From Rhodococcus sp. HM1 (GTDB taxonomy: Bacteria > Actinomycetota > Actinomycetes > Mycobacteriales > Mycobacteriaceae), in contig NZ_JALPTB010000036.1 in NCBI RefSeq assembly GCF_023218075.1, positions 1 to 64,000 of the forward strand: 64,000 nucleotides of DNA, written 5' to 3'. The position numbers were made by a program, and so were the translations under genes. The notes beneath the pieces are model-generated. The model was not told the DNA's origin. It saw nothing but the letters and a program-made list of their open reading frames with translations, and searched no databases. Below, piece after piece: positions 39,930-48,248 of this stretch. Positions within the stretch are counted from its first letter, which is position 1, and the number at the start of each line of letters is the position of its first letter.

Positions 39930-41714
39930 TCACTCTCCGGTGACCGACTGGGTCGGCGAATGCACCTTCTCGAGCGTCTTCCCATCGCCCAGGTACATGT
40001 GCACGCCGCACGGTAGGCACGGATCGAAACTGCGCACGGTGCGCATGATGTCGATGCCCTTGAAATGCTCGCGGTCGTTCTCCTCGAAGATCGGCTGACC
40101 CTGCACCGCGTCCTCGTAGGGCCCGGGTGTCCCGTAGCTGTCGCGGGGGCTGGCATTCCACGGCGTCGGCGGATACGGGTGGTAGTTGGCGATCTTGCCG
40201 TCCCGGATCACCAGGTGATGGGAGAGCACGCCGCGCACCGCCTCGGTGAATCCGCAGCCGATGCCCTCGTCCGGCACCTCGAACGTCTCCCACGTCTTGG
40301 TGCGGCCGGCACGGATCTCCTCGAGCGCCTTCTCCGCGAAGTGGAGCGCGCACGCCGCCGCGTAGGCCTGGAAATAGGTGCGGGCGCGGTTGCGTTCGAG
40401 GGTGTTGCTGCCGTGCTTCGGAATCTTCCACTCGAGCGTCACCGGCGGCTTCAACGCGGTCTTCGGCAGGTTGATCTTGACACTCGACCCGGTCGACTCG
40501 ACGTAGCCGATGTTCACGAGACCGGCCAGCGCGGTCGACCACAGCCGGGCCAGCGGTCCGCCGCCGGTGTCGAGGGCCAGGTGATCGGTGCCGTCGAACC
40601 AGCGCGGCGACATCACCCAGCTGTACTTGTCCTCGAGGTCGCGCTTCTGCGGGTGCGGATTGGTGTGCTGGTTCCACGGGTGGCGGCGGTCGACCGGATT
40701 GCCCAGCGGGTCCGTCTTGACGAACATCTCCTGGTCGGTCCAGTCCTCGTAGTACGACGAGCCGAGCAGGATCCGCAGACCCAGGTTGATGTCGACGAGC
40801 GAGGTCGTCACGAGTTTGCCGTCGACGACCACCCCCGGCGTGACGAACATCTTCCGGCCCCAGTTCTCCATGTCCCGGTAGGAGAAGTTGCAGACCTCCG
40901 GATCCTGGAACGCGCCCCAGCACCCCAGCAGGGTGCGCCGCAGGCCGACCTTCTCGTAACCCGGCAGCGCTTCGTAGAAGAAGTCGAACAGGTCGTCGTG
41001 CATCGGCACGACCTTCTTCATGAATTCGACGTAGCGCATGAGCCGGCTCATGTAGTCGGTCATCAACTGCACCGTGGCCACGGTGCCCACGCCGCCGGGG
41101 TAGAGCGTCGAGGGATGTACGTGACGGCCTTCCATGAGACAGAACATCTCTCGGGTGGACCGGCTGACGTGCAGTGCCTCTCGGTAGAACTCGCCGCTGA
41201 ACGGATTCAGGGACCGCATGATGTCGGCGATGGTGCGGTAGCCGTGCTGGTCCTCGTGCGGTGCGCGGGTCTTCTCGGCCCGTGCCAGGACGGACGGGTT
41301 CGTCTCGGAGACCATCTTCTCGCAGTAGTCGACGCCGACGAGGTTCTCCTGGAAGATGTTGTGGTCGAACATGTATTCGGCCGCTTCGCCGAGATTGACG
41401 ATCCACTCCCCGAGATGCGGTGGCTGCACGCCGTACGCCATGTTCTGCGCGTAGCACGAGCAGGTGGCGTGGTTGTCGCCGCAGATCCCGCAGATGCGGC
41501 TGGTGATGAAGTGCGCGTCGCGCGGGTCCTTGCCCTTCATGAACAGGGAGTACCCGCGGAAGATCGACGAGGTGCTGTGGCATTCGGCGACAGTGTTGTT
41601 CGCGAAGTCGATCTTCGTGTAGATGCCCAGGCTACCGACGATTCGGGTGATGGGATCCCAGGCCATCTCGACGAGCGAGTTCGTGGAGCTGGAATCGGGA
41701 GTGGTGGCTGTCAT
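39930..41714 (-). CDS. hhyL: [NiFe] hydrogenase large subunit, group 1h (Hhy)
   Basis: 594 residues. Nickel-iron site ligands: RICGICGDNH (Cys75, Cys78) and DPCLPCGVH (Cys566, Cys569), with a 22-residue C-terminal extension after His572 for removal by the maturation protease. Overall sequence (EMAWDPITRIVGSLGIYTKID, SIFRGYSLFMKGKDPRDAHFITSRICGICG) matches the high-affinity actinobacterial hydrogenases that oxidise atmospheric H2 in persistence. ATG 41714 follows GAGAGG. It is 34 bases after hhyS. Confidence 0.95.
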   Translation of the reverse strand: MTATTPDSSSTNSLVEMAWDPITRIVGSLGIYTKIDFANNTVAECHSTSSIFRGYSLFMKGKDPRDAHFITSRICGICGDNHATCSCYAQNMAYGVQPPHLGEWIVNLGEAAEYMFDHNIFQENLVGVDYCEKMVSETNPSVLARAEKTRAPHEDQHGYRTIADIMRSLNPFSGEFYREALHVSRSTREMFCLMEGRHVHPSTLYPGGVGTVATVQLMTDYMSRLMRYVEFMKKVVPMHDDLFDFFYEALPGYEKVGLRRTLLGCWGAFQDPEVCNFSYRDMENWGRKMFVTPGVVVDGKLVTTSLVDINLGLRILLGSSYYEDWTDQEMFVKTDPLGNPVDRRHPWNQHTNPHPQKRDLEDKYSWVMSPRWFDGTDHLALDTGGGPLARLWSTALAGLVNIGYVESTGSSVKINLPKTALKPPVTLEWKIPKHGSNTLERNRARTYFQAYAAACALHFAEKALEEIRAGRTKTWETFEVPDEGIGCGFTEAVRGVLSHHLVIRDGKIANYHPYPPTPWNASPRDSYGTPGPYEDAVQGQPIFEENDREHFKGIDIMRTVRSFDPCLPCGVHMYLGDGKTLEKVHSPTQSVTGE

Positions 41715-41748
41715 CGAGCTGGCCTCTCTCGGAACGTCGGCTGCACAC

Positions 41749-42804
41749 CTACCAGGTGCGGGTGGCTCCGGTCGTCAACTTCGTGCCGGGTGTGCGCCAC
41801 GACGGCTCGTGGTCCAGGGTTCGTCTCGTGATCTTGCGCAGGTTCCGGATGACGGAGCCGTACATGCCGATTGCGGTGCTCGACACCAGACCACCCGGAG
41901 GTTCGTCCATGAACGGCATGAACTTGTCGGGGAATCCCGGCATCGTGCATCCGATGCAGATACCGCCGACGTTGGGGCAGCCGCCGATACCGTTGATCCA
42001 ACCGCGTTTGGGGACATTGCATCTGACGACCGGACCCCAGCAGCCCAGCTTGACGATGCACTCCGGCGAGCCGTATTCGGTCGCGAAATCACCCTGCTCG
42101 TAGTATCCGCCGCGGTCGCAGCCCTCGTGGACGGTCTTTCCGAACAACCACTGGGGACGCAGCGCCTCGTCCAGCGGGATCATCGGCGCCTGATCCGTCG
42201 CCATGTACAGCAGGTAGGTGAGCGTCTCGGACAGATTGTCCGGCTGGATCGGGCATCCGGGCACACAGACGATCGGGATGCCCGCCTTGGACTTCCAGTC
42301 CCAGCCCAGATAGTCGGGGACCCCCATCGCGCCGGTGGGGTTGCCCGCCATCGCGTGGATGCCACCGTATGTCGCGCAGGTCCCGGCGGCGACGATCGCC
42401 GTGGCCTTGGGGGCCAGCCGGTCGAGCCACTCGCTGGTGGTGATCGGCTGCCCGGTCTCCTCGTTGTTGCCGAAGCCGCACCAGTAGCCGTCGTCGTGGA
42501 GTTTCTCGTTGGGAATCGACCCCTCGACGACCAGCACGAACGGTTCGAGTTCGCCGCGGTCGGCCTTGCGGAACCATTCGAGGAAGTCGTCGGCGCCACC
42601 CTCGGGTCCGCACTCGAAGTCGATCAGCGGCCAGTGCACCGCGACCTTCGGCAGACCCGGCAGCGCTCCGAGCGCGATCTCCTCGATGGTGGGTTGCGTC
42701 GCAGCGGTGAGCGCAACCGAATCGCCGTCGCAGCTGAGACCGGCATTGATCCACAGGACGTGGATCAATGTGTCCTCGGCCGCCTGCGCTTGTGGTGTAG
42801 GCAT
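41749..42804 (-). CDS. hhyS: [NiFe] hydrogenase small subunit, group 1h (Hhy)
   Basis: 351 residues from ATG 42804 (GGAAGG about 10 bases upstream), which leaves no Tat signal, consistent with cytoplasmic-side group 1h enzymes. The N-terminal cluster motif reads GLSCDGDS: Cys25 is followed by Asp28 where most hydrogenases have Cys, the 3Cys-1Asp proximal cluster known from the R. eutropha actinobacterial-type hydrogenase. Other ligands: GTCATYGG (Cys143), VPGCPIQPDN (Cys184) and the C-terminal HEGCDRGG, CIVKLGCWGPVVRCNVPKRGW and GCPNVGGICIGCTMPGFPD for the medial and distal clusters. Confidence 0.95.
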   Translation of the reverse strand: MPTPQAQAAEDTLIHVLWINAGLSCDGDSVALTAATQPTIEEIALGALPGLPKVAVHWPLIDFECGPEGGADDFLEWFRKADRGELEPFVLVVEGSIPNEKLHDDGYWCGFGNNEETGQPITTSEWLDRLAPKATAIVAAGTCATYGGIHAMAGNPTGAMGVPDYLGWDWKSKAGIPIVCVPGCPIQPDNLSETLTYLLYMATDQAPMIPLDEALRPQWLFGKTVHEGCDRGGYYEQGDFATEYGSPECIVKLGCWGPVVRCNVPKRGWINGIGGCPNVGGICIGCTMPGFPDKFMPFMDEPPGGLVSSTAIGMYGSVIRNLRKITRRTLDHEPSWRTPGTKLTTGATRTW

Positions 42805-42882
42805 GCTGAGCCACCTTCCGGAGTGCCGGTTCACCCCTGCGCTGCCGGAGTCGACCGTCGGCCCACTTGCACAGCGCTTCTC

Positions 42883-42914
42883 CTATTAGGGACCCGATCG
42901 CGACGGATTGTCAA
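42883..42914 (-). promoter_or_regulatory. Candidate promoter for hhyS-hhyL
   Basis: Minus strand TTGACA (42909-42914) is followed by TAATAG (42883-42888) with a 20-base spacer (CCTAAT would give 18). It lies in the 122-base gap between hypB and hhyS, the largest gap in the operon. An internal promoter for the structural genes is plausible. Confidence 0.4.
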
Positions 42915-42926
42915 CGAAGGTCCGGT

Positions 42927-43727
42927 TTACGATCTCGAATAACGTTCGGGCCGACGATGATCGGCGATCCAGTCGTACCACGCGGCGAGGTTCTCCCCCG
43001 TCGTCGCGGACACCGCGATCGCCTCGATTCCGGGGTTGATCGATTTCGCATGCCGCACACAGGTTTCGATGTCGAAGTCGACGTAGGGCAGCAGATCGAT
43101 CTTGTTGACCAGAACCAGGTCTGCGACGGCGAAGATGTGCGGATATTTGAGCGGTTTGTCGGTTCCTTCGGGGGTGGAGATGAGGACCACCCGGCCCTGC
43201 TCTCCGAGGTCGAACAGGGCCGGGCACACCAGATTCCCGACGTTCTCGACGAACAGCAGGGTCCCCGCCTCGGGGTCGAGTGCCGTGAGCGCGTCGTGCA
43301 TCATCTGCGCGTCCAGGTGGCAGCCCGCCCCGGTATTGACCTGCACCGCAGAGCAACCCGTCCGGCGGATCCGTTCCGCGTCGAGCAGGGTCTCCTGATC
43401 GCCTTCGATCACCGCGATCGGACCGGATCCGGAGAGGTCCCTGATCGTCCGTTCGAGCAACGTGGTCTTTCCGGCACCGGGCGAACTCATCACGTTGAAC
43501 GCGGTGACGCCACGACCGGCGAGCCAACCCCGATTGCGTTCGGCCAGAACGTCGTTCTTCGCCAGTACCCGTTGCTCGAGCGTGACGGTTTCGGTGGAGC
43601 CGGACCCGGCGGTGTCCTCGCCGTGTCCGTGTCCGTGTCCGTGACCGTGTCCGTGCTCGTGCTCGTGCTCGTGGGGCACCGTGATACGCGGGCCGGCATC
43701 GTCACCGCATCCACACGTGGCGCACAT
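42927..43727 (-). CDS. hypB: Hydrogenase nickel incorporation GTPase HypB
   Basis: 266 residues. N-terminal MCATCGCG nickel site (Cys2, Cys5, Cys7), a His-rich stretch at residues 19-36 (repeated His-Glu then His-Gly) for nickel storage, P-loop SSPGAGKTT (81-89), GDQETLLDAERI, GCHLDAQMM, and NKID for guanine. It inserts nickel with HypA. ATG 43727 is 4 bases after hypA. The His-rich codons form a 6-bp DNA repeat. Confidence 0.95.
   Translation of the reverse strand: MCATCGCGDDAGPRITVPHEHEHEHGHGHGHGHGHGEDTAGSGSTETVTLEQRVLAKNDVLAERNRGWLAGRGVTAFNVMSSPGAGKTTLLERTIRDLSGSGPIAVIEGDQETLLDAERIRRTGCSAVQVNTGAGCHLDAQMMHDALTALDPEAGTLLFVENVGNLVCPALFDLGEQGRVVLISTPEGTDKPLKYPHIFAVADLVLVNKIDLLPYVDFDIETCVRHAKSINPGIEAIAVSATTGENLAAWYDWIADHRRPERYSRS
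43621..43673. repeat. Hexanucleotide repeat encoding the HypB His-rich tract
   Basis: Nine or so imperfect copies of a 6-bp unit (CCGTGT/GCTCGT on the plus strand) encode alternating His-Glu and His-Gly. It can change length by slippage without breaking the frame and so tune nickel storage. Confidence 0.8.
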
Positions 43728-43731
43728 GCGA

Positions 43732-44061
43732 TCAGCTCACTTCCATCGACACGATCGTCAACTCCCGACCCGAACGGACCTCGACGTCCGCACTTCCGCA
43801 CGGACACAACAGGATCGGGTCCGTCAATGCAAAATCCGCATCGCACTCCCGGCAGTGTCCGACGCCGTCCGGCGTCTCCAGATCCAGCCGCGCGCCCTCC
43901 GCGGCGGTGCCGGTCGCCGCCAATTCGAAGCAGAAGTACATCGAGTCCGGAACCACCGCACACAAAGCCCCGACGACCATGCGCACGCTACGGACGCGCC
44001 GCCCGCCGGCGCGTTCGCACACCGTCTCGACCACATCCTGCGCGATCGACAGTTCGTGCAT
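43732..44061 (-). CDS. hypA: Hydrogenase nickel metallochaperone HypA
   Basis: 109 residues starting MHELSIAQDVVETVCE; His2 is the nickel ligand. The zinc knuckle is at HCRECDADF and CPCGSAD; the middle carries RMVVGALCAVVPDSMYFCFELAATGTAAEGARL. It delivers nickel with HypB. ATG 44061 lies 71 bases after the arsR gene on the same strand. Confidence 0.95.
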   Translation of the reverse strand: MHELSIAQDVVETVCERAGGRRVRSVRMVVGALCAVVPDSMYFCFELAATGTAAEGARLDLETPDGVGHCRECDADFALTDPILLCPCGSADVEVRSGRELTIVSMEVS

Positions 44062-44132
44062 ACGACCTCGCTCCGCCTGCTTCACAGGCTCGTATCCACG
44101 ATAAGCCGCGCTCGCCGACCCCGATGGCGGAA

Positions 44133-44495
44133 TCAGTCGTTCTCGTGGGAGTGCGCGGCGTGCTGGTGCGTCGCACCGATCGAATGCAGCATCTCGTGCA
44201 CCGTGTCGTCGACGAGCCGATACCGCACGGCCCGGCCGTCCCGTGTCGCCGAGACCCATCCGCGGTCGCGCAGCAACCGCAGCGCGTGCGAGACGGCGGT
44301 GCCGGTCATACCGAGCGCAGTCGCGAGATCGGTGACGCGGATACCGGGCGCGTGGTGCAGGCACAGCAGCATCCGCAGACGATTGACGTCGGAGAGCAGT
44401 TCGAACCGTTGCGCCCACCGCTCGATGTCCGGGGTCCGCAGTGCCGCTTCCGCACGTCGGACGTCATCGGGATCGAACACGGGCCGGCTTTCCAC
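44133..44495 (-). CDS. ArsR/SmtB-type metal-sensing repressor
   Basis: 120 residues from GTG 44495 (GTG 44480 and ATG 44519 are alternatives). Winged helix: RFELLSDVNRLRMLLCLHHAPGIRVTDLATALGMTGTAVSHALRLLRDRGWVSATRDGRAVRYRL. The C-terminus VDDTVHEMLHSIGATHQHAAHSHEND has an alpha-5-like Asp/His set and a His-rich tail, as in nickel/cobalt sensors of the NmtR/KmtR type. As first gene before hypA it probably controls nickel-dependent expression of the hydrogenase and perhaps the cbiMNQO importer. Its start nearly abuts the divergent D-threonine-aldolase-like gene. Confidence 0.85.
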   Translation of the reverse strand: MESRPVFDPDDVRRAEAALRTPDIERWAQRFELLSDVNRLRMLLCLHHAPGIRVTDLATALGMTGTAVSHALRLLRDRGWVSATRDGRAVRYRLVDDTVHEMLHSIGATHQHAAHSHEND

Positions 44496-44517
44496 GGGCC
44501 GAGTGTACGGTGCGCGC

Positions 44518-45591
44518 ATGACCTTGTTCGATGCCGTCACCGCCACCCCGGCGCTCCTCGTCGACCGCGACGTACTCGACCGCAACATCGAACGGATGGC
44601 CGAATCCGCACGGACCCGGGGCGTGACGCTGCGCCCGCACGCGAAGACCCACAAGAGCCCCGACATCGCGCGACTCCAGATCGCCGCCGGCGCGGCCGGA
44701 TTGACGGTCGCGACGGTGTCCGAGGCGGAGGTGTTCGCCGATCACGGCTTCGGCGACCTGTTCGTTGCGTATCCGCTGTGGGTCGATGCCGCCCGCGGCG
44801 CGCGGCTCGCGGCGCTCGCGGACCGTACGCGTGTCACGGTCGGAGTCGATTCGGTGGAGGGGGCGCGGGCGCTCGCCACGCACGCGGGCACCGCGATCGA
44901 GGTTCTCGTGGAGGTCGACAGCGGCCACCACCGCACCGGCGTGGCACCCGGGCACGCCGGTGCGGTGGCGGCCGCGGCGACCGCGGCGGGACTGACCGTC
45001 GCCGGGGTCTTCACCTTCCCCGGTCACTCGTACGGACCGGGCCGACCCGGCGCCGCAGCGGCCGAGGAATCCGAGGCACTGCGAACAGCCGCAGACTCGC
45101 TGCGCGGCGCCGGGATCGAACCGGGAATCGTCAGCGGCGGCTCGACTCCCACCGCCTACCTGGACACGGCCGCAACCGAACTGCGGCCCGGCGTGTACGT
45201 CTTCGGCGACGCCCAGCAGCTCGAGCTCGGCACGGTCACCGAGGAAGAGGTTGCGCTCACCGTCCTCGCGACCGTCGTCTCCGCCCGTGACGGTGTCGTC
45301 GTGCTCGACGCGGGGAGCAAGTCGCTCGGCGCAGATCGGGCGCCGTGGGCCACCGGGTACGGCCGGATCCTCGGGGTTCCGGACGCACGGATCACCGCCC
45401 TGTCGGAACACCATGCGACGGTCGAGTGGCCGGCCGGCCCCGATGTGCCGCGCCCCGATCTCGGGGCGCGGCTGCGGGTGATCCCGAATCACGTGTGCAA
45501 CGCCGTGAACCTGGCGGACGAGCTCGTCGTCACCCGCGGCCGCGAGGTCGTCGACCGCTGGCCGGTCAGCGCCCGCGGCTGCACCGTCTGA
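44518..45591 (+). CDS. D-threonine aldolase/D-serine dehydratase-like PLP enzyme
   Basis: 357 residues. Alanine-racemase-type N-terminal barrel with PLP lysine in RPHAKTHK (Lys43), VLVEVDSGHHRTGV, FTFPGHSY, SGGSTPTAY, and a C-terminal metal site PNHVCN (His and Cys) as in DSD1-type D-serine dehydratases and D-threonine aldolases. It acts on beta-hydroxy D-amino acids. ATG 44518 is 22 bases from the divergent arsR start, so both may be leaderless. No functional link to the hydrogenase is apparent. Confidence 0.88.
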   Translation: MTLFDAVTATPALLVDRDVLDRNIERMAESARTRGVTLRPHAKTHKSPDIARLQIAAGAAGLTVATVSEAEVFADHGFGDLFVAYPLWVDAARGARLAALADRTRVTVGVDSVEGARALATHAGTAIEVLVEVDSGHHRTGVAPGHAGAVAAAATAAGLTVAGVFTFPGHSYGPGRPGAAAAEESEALRTAADSLRGAGIEPGIVSGGSTPTAYLDTAATELRPGVYVFGDAQQLELGTVTEEEVALTVLATVVSARDGVVVLDAGSKSLGADRAPWATGYGRILGVPDARITALSEHHATVEWPAGPDVPRPDLGARLRVIPNHVCNAVNLADELVVTRGREVVDRWPVSARGCTV

Positions 45592-45597
45592 TCGGGC

Positions 45598-46050
45598 TCA
45601 CTCGACGAGAACGGCGACCGTCTCGGCGATCAGCGCCGGCTTGTCGCCACCCTCGACCTCGACGGTGTAGGACAAGACCAGGTTCGCGCCCTTGGGGGTG
45701 CGGTCGACGGACTTGACCGTGGCACCGGCGCGGACCTTCGAGCCCACCGGCACCGGCGCGGGGAAGCGCACCTTGTTGGACCCGTAGTTGACACGCATCT
45801 TCAGGCCTTCGACGGTGAAGATCTGCGAGCCGAGGACCGGCAGAAGCGACAGCGTGAGGTAGCCGTGGGCGATCGTCGTCCCGTACGGGCCGGACGCGGC
45901 ACGCTCGGGATCGACGTGGATCCACTGGTGGTCGCCGGTGGCGTCGGCGAACGTGTTCACGCGCTCCTGCGTGATCTCGAGCCAATCACTGTAGCCGAGG
46001 TGCTCGCCGACAGCGGCTTCGATCTCGGCGATGCCCTGGAATACGCGCAT
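45598..46050 (-). CDS. MaoC-like (R)-enoyl-CoA hydratase
   Basis: 150 residues, single hotdog domain. The hydratase-2 motif ADATGDHQWIHVDPERA gives Asp40 and His45, and GTTIAHGYLTLSLLP follows. It hydrates 2-enoyl-CoA to (R)-3-hydroxyacyl-CoA; closest to the mycobacterial HtdZ-like group. It is convergent with the previous gene (6-base gap) and follows the GntR gene by 35 bases on the same strand. Confidence 0.9.
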   Translation of the reverse strand: MRVFQGIAEIEAAVGEHLGYSDWLEITQERVNTFADATGDHQWIHVDPERAASGPYGTTIAHGYLTLSLLPVLGSQIFTVEGLKMRVNYGSNKVRFPAPVPVGSKVRAGATVKSVDRTPKGANLVLSYTVEVEGGDKPALIAETVAVLVE

Positions 46051-46085
46051 GTTCTGGACTCCTGTGTGGTCGGGGCCGGCGGTCG

Positions 46086-46832
46086 TCAGTGCTCGGCTCG
46101 TGTGAGGGTGACTCGATAGGTGTAGTGCTCGGGCAGAAAGTAGCTGACCGACAGTTCGGTCGGCGTGCCCTCCGTGTCGGAGTAGAGGCGATCCACCCGC
46201 AACATCGGATGGCCCACCTCGCAGCCCAGCTCCGAAGCGACCTCGGCGGTCGCCGGGGCCACGGTGATCGACTGTGCGGCCCGGACGATCGGATGCGGCA
46301 GGTGCGGCTCGAGCAGACCGATGAGTGTGACCTTGCTCGACGCACCCGCCGCCAGTTCCGGCGCGTCCTGCACGTACGCGGCGATCGGACCCGGCAGCCA
46401 GATGGTGGTGTGGACGAACGGCACGCCGTCGTGCAGACGGCGGAACGTCACCGAATGGAGCAGGTCCGTGTCGAGGCGCAACCGGCTGGCCGCCTCGATG
46501 TCGACCTTGCGGTGCAGCGGGGTGACGATCTCCATCGTCGTGTCCGCGGACAGCGCGAGCAGGTCCTCGATCGAACCGTGCGGACGCCCGTACCGGCGCC
46601 CGGGTTCGTTGGCGAACGTGCCGCGTCCGGGAACCCGGTACACGACGCCGTCGGCCACGAGGTCCTGGAAGGCCCGGCGCACCGTCTGCCGGCTCACGCC
46701 GTGCTGCTGCGCGAGTTCGGCCTCTGTGGGCAGCCGGACCCCGTCCCGGTACCGACCGGACTCGACGGCCTCGCGCAACTGCCGTGACAGCTGCGCGTAC
46801 GCCGGCTCCGATTCTCGTTCCCTACCGCTCAT
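46086..46832 (-). CDS. GntR family regulator, HutC subfamily
   Basis: 248 residues: winged helix RLPTEAELAQQHGVSRQTVRRAFQDLVADGVVYRVPGRGTFAN (about 33-75) and a UTRA ligand domain (SVTFRRLHDGVPFVHTTIWLP ... VDRLYSDTEGTPTELSVSYFLPEHYTYRVTL). It lies between the MaoC gene and the acyl-CoA dehydrogenase, all on the minus strand. It is one candidate for the protein that recognises the TGTACGGCCA motif upstream of the dehydrogenase, though this is only proximity. Confidence 0.88.
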   Translation of the reverse strand: MSGRERESEPAYAQLSRQLREAVESGRYRDGVRLPTEAELAQQHGVSRQTVRRAFQDLVADGVVYRVPGRGTFANEPGRRYGRPHGSIEDLLALSADTTMEIVTPLHRKVDIEAASRLRLDTDLLHSVTFRRLHDGVPFVHTTIWLPGPIAAYVQDAPELAAGASSKVTLIGLLEPHLPHPIVRAAQSITVAPATAEVASELGCEVGHPMLRVDRLYSDTEGTPTELSVSYFLPEHYTYRVTLTRAEH

Positions 46833-46863
46833 GACGCGGGGATCCTACCGATCCGGGATCGTG

Positions 46864-48018
46864 TCAGATTCCGCCGCGGGCCACGAGCTGGCTCGCGATG
46901 ACGTTGCGCTGGATCTCGTTGGTGCCTTCACCGACGATCATCAGCGGCGCGTCGCGGAAGTAGCGTTCGACGTCGTACTCGGTGGAGTAGCCGTAGCCGC
47001 CGTGGATGCGGACCGCGTTCAGGGCGATCTCCATGGCGACCTCCGAGCAGTACAGCTTCGCCATACCCGCTTCCATGTCGCACCGCTCGCCGCTGTCGTA
47101 CCGCTCGGCGGCGTAGCGGGCCAGCTGCCGCGCGGCGGTGAGCTTGGTGGCCATCTCGGCGAGGTAGTTGCCGATGGACTGGTGCTTCCAGATGGGCTGG
47201 CCGAAGCTCTCGCGCTGCTGCGCGTACGCCAGCGAATCCTCGAGCGCCGCGGTCGCGACACCGAGGGCGCGCGACGCGACCTGCAGGCGACCGGTCTCGA
47301 GGCCCTTCATCATGTGCGCGAAGCCCTTGCCGGGCTCGCCGCCGAGGATGGCGTCGGCGGAGATGCGGTAGTTGTCGAAGCTCAGTTCGCAGCTCTCGAC
47401 ACCCTTGTAGCCGAGCTTGGGCAGGTCGCGCGAGACGGTCAGGCCCGGGCCGTGCTCGACGAGCACCACGGAGATGCCCTTGTGACGCGGCGTGGCCGTC
47501 GGGTCGGTCTTGCACAGCAGCGCGATCAGGCCGGAGCGGCGGGCGTTGGTGATCCACGTCTTCGCGCCGTTGATGACCAGGTCGTCGCCGTCGCGCTTGG
47601 CGGTGGTGGTCATGGCCTGCAGGTCGGAACCACCGCCGGGCTCGGTCAGCGCCATCGTCGCCCGGATCTCACCGGTGGCCAGCTTCGGCAGGTACTTGCG
47701 CTTCTGCTCCTCGGTGCCGAACAGGGTCAGCAGCTTGGCGACGACCGTGTGGCCGCCCATGGCACCCGACAGGGACATCCAGCCGCGGGCGAGTTCCTCG
47801 GTGACCTGCACGTAGCAGGGCATCGACACCGGCGAGCCGCCGTATTCCTCCGGGACCGCCAGACCGTAGATCCCGATCTGCTTCATCTGCTCGATCCACT
47901 TCTCGGGGTACTCGTTGGCGTGCTCGACCTCCTGCACCGTCGGCTTGACCTCGCGGTCGATGAAGTCGCGGACGGTCTTGACCAGGAATGCTTCTTCGTC
48001 GTTCAGGTTGTAGCTCAC
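46864..48018 (-). CDS. Acyl-CoA dehydrogenase
   Basis: 384 residues from GTG 48018 (GAAGGGT upstream). MALTEPGGGSDLQAM, INGAKTWITNA, IHGGYGYSTEYDVERYFRDAPLMIVGEGTNEIQ are canonical; the last block carries the catalytic Glu of the short-chain/isovaleryl-like dehydrogenases in YGEGT-type position. Electron acceptor ETF. It is divergent from the CitE-like gene, with a TGTACGGCCA box at 48066-48075 about 48 bases before its start. Probably desaturates a branched or dicarboxylic acyl-CoA in the same pathway as the lyase. Confidence 0.9.
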   Translation of the reverse strand: MSYNLNDEEAFLVKTVRDFIDREVKPTVQEVEHANEYPEKWIEQMKQIGIYGLAVPEEYGGSPVSMPCYVQVTEELARGWMSLSGAMGGHTVVAKLLTLFGTEEQKRKYLPKLATGEIRATMALTEPGGGSDLQAMTTTAKRDGDDLVINGAKTWITNARRSGLIALLCKTDPTATPRHKGISVVLVEHGPGLTVSRDLPKLGYKGVESCELSFDNYRISADAILGGEPGKGFAHMMKGLETGRLQVASRALGVATAALEDSLAYAQQRESFGQPIWKHQSIGNYLAEMATKLTAARQLARYAAERYDSGERCDMEAGMAKLYCSEVAMEIALNAVRIHGGYGYSTEYDVERYFRDAPLMIVGEGTNEIQRNVIASQLVARGGI

Positions 48019-48065
48019 GCAAGTGACCCTTCGGTTTCGGAGCGGGCCACGCGGACCCGAAACTT

Positions 48066-48075
48066 TGTACGGCCA
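48066..48075. promoter_or_regulatory. TGTACGGCCA box in front of the acyl-CoA dehydrogenase
   Basis: TTTGTACGGCCATTTT context, 48 bases before the GTG start. A second GTAC occurs 18 bases on (48085-48088) within GTACGGCA. The same 10-mer recurs at 48196-48205 (inverted), 61154-61163 and 61273-61282 (inverted). Confidence 0.6.
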
Positions 48076-48195
48076 TTTTGTGTAGTACGGCATGCCATTG
48101 TCAATGGAGGCTTCGACGAGCACCCCCTTTGTTTCGAGAGTTTTCGGTGATAGAACCCGCTGCGCCTACCTATGGGGTGGCGCAACCCCACACAA

Positions 48196-48205
48196 TGGCC
48201 GTACA
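48196..48205. promoter_or_regulatory. Inverted TGTACGGCCA box in front of the CitE-like gene
   Basis: TGGCCGTACA, the exact reverse complement of the box at 48066-48075, 43 bases before the GTG start of the CitE-like lyase. The mirror placement relative to both divergent genes supports a shared regulator. Confidence 0.6.
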
Positions 48206-48248
48206 TTTAGCGCCGTTCCTGCCGCTCCGACTCTCCATGAGGTTCTCT

